From contig CALDQY010000094.1 in NCBI GenBank assembly GCA_937911445.1, positions 1-5,323 on the forward strand: DNA of 5,323 nucleotides, in the 5' to 3' direction. Of the stretch, positions 5,027 through 5,323 are shown piece after piece. Position numbers and translations under genes: made by a program. The DNA is from an uncultured Rhodobiaceae bacterium. GTDB taxonomy: Archaea > Thermoplasmatota > Poseidoniia > Poseidoniales > Poseidoniaceae. The notes beneath the pieces are model-generated. The model saw only the letters and a list, made by a program, of their open reading frames with translations. It was not told the DNA's origin and searched no databases. Position 1 is the first letter of the stretch. The number at the start of each line of letters is the position of its first letter.

Positions 5027-5323
5027 ATGGCGTTCGCACTACGTGCTGAAGGACTTTGGAAATTGTACGAGTCCGGCGAGTCGGTGATTCAGGCGGTTCA
5101 GGATGTGTCTATTTCGATTAAACAAGGTTCGATGATTGCCATAATGGGTCCATCAGGATGTGGAAAAACCACGCTACTTAACGTCCTTTCTGGAATTGAT
5201 GAACCCAATTCAGGAACCGTGATGATCAACGGAGAGAATCTGTACGGGTCGAGCGATGACGAACGCACACAGGTACGTGGAAAGCACATGGGATTCATTT
5301 TCCAAGAATTCAATCTTCTCCCG
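5027..5323 (+). CDS. ABC transporter ATP-binding protein, MacB/LolD-like (3' truncated by window)
   Basis: The first 99 codons are present and the frame is open at the window edge. An aromatic Tyr14 in LWKLYESG is the likely A-loop. The Walker A motif is GPSGCGKTT (41-49), followed by LLNVLSGIDEPNSG (50-63), and the Q-loop is FIFQEFNLLP (90-99) with Gln93. The pairing of LNVLSGID with FQEFNLLP is typical of the MacB/LolD/FtsE-like ATPases that work with FtsX/MacB-type permeases in lipoprotein, peptide or macrolide export. Walker B, the signature motif and the permease lie beyond the window, so substrate and direction are not shown. The ATG at 5027 is the first start in frame after the divergent promoter region. 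No Shine-Dalgarno site is visible, and a TATA-like box 20-29 bases upstream fits a leaderless mRNA. Confidence 0.9.
   Translation, partial: MAFALRAEGLWKLYESGESVIQAVQDVSISIKQGSMIAIMGPSGCGKTTLLNVLSGIDEPNSGTVMINGENLYGSSDDERTQVRGKHMGFIFQEFNLLP

Noticed and set aside
1..5323. CRISPR arrays, transposons, integration sites, toxin-antitoxin or defence modules
   Set aside because: No regularly spaced repeats, transposase or integrase motifs or defence-type domains were seen. The Nob1 PIN domain could be mistaken for a VapC toxin, but it carries a zinc ribbon and has no antitoxin partner.

Overview
The window looks like a compact piece of an archaeal chromosome, most plausibly from a marine planktonic Thermoplasmatota such as Marine Group II (Poseidoniales); that lineage is an inference from overall style, not a database match. 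Archaeal signs are a Nob1-type PIN/zinc-ribbon rRNA-maturation endonuclease, a regulator with a bacterio-opsin-activator-type (HTH_10) C-terminal domain, a tRNA-Glu without an encoded CCA end, and A/T-rich TATA-like boxes about 22-31 bases ahead of several start codons, as expected for leaderless archaeal mRNAs. Only genes inside same-strand operons have a clear Shine-Dalgarno site.

Layout, left to right: the C-terminal end of an unrecognised protein (+) runs into a serine alpha/beta-hydrolase (+) with a good ribosome-binding site. A glutaredoxin (-) converges on it, and the two stop codons share one 8-bp palindrome. A flavodoxin-fold NADPH-dependent FMN reductase (+) diverges from the glutaredoxin; their promoter boxes are mirror images. 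Next come tRNA-Glu(UUC) (+), a short regulatory region with overlapping inverted repeats, and an HTH_10 regulator (+). On the minus strand, a DedA/VTT membrane protein is followed by a LysE/RhtB exporter in one operon, and the exporter overlaps the end of the regulator gene. Nob1 (+) diverges from DedA and ends exactly against a TatA-type translocase subunit (-). Behind TatA, also on the minus strand, lies a MoaD/ThiS-type sulfur carrier. The window closes with the first 99 codons of an ABC-transporter ATPase (+) that diverges from the sulfur carrier across one A/T-rich element suitably placed for both genes.

Most genes are housekeeping or general physiology: redox (glutaredoxin, FMN reductase), export (LysE, ABC ATPase, TatA), membrane homeostasis (DedA), cofactor sulfur transfer (MoaD-like), ribosome maturation (Nob1) and translation (tRNA-Glu). 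There is no mobile element, CRISPR array or defence island, and I see no convincing new multi-gene system. The most interesting signals are regulatory and architectural: two symmetric divergent promoters, a palindrome against the regulator's likely TATA box, and three convergent gene pairs with no intergenic space.
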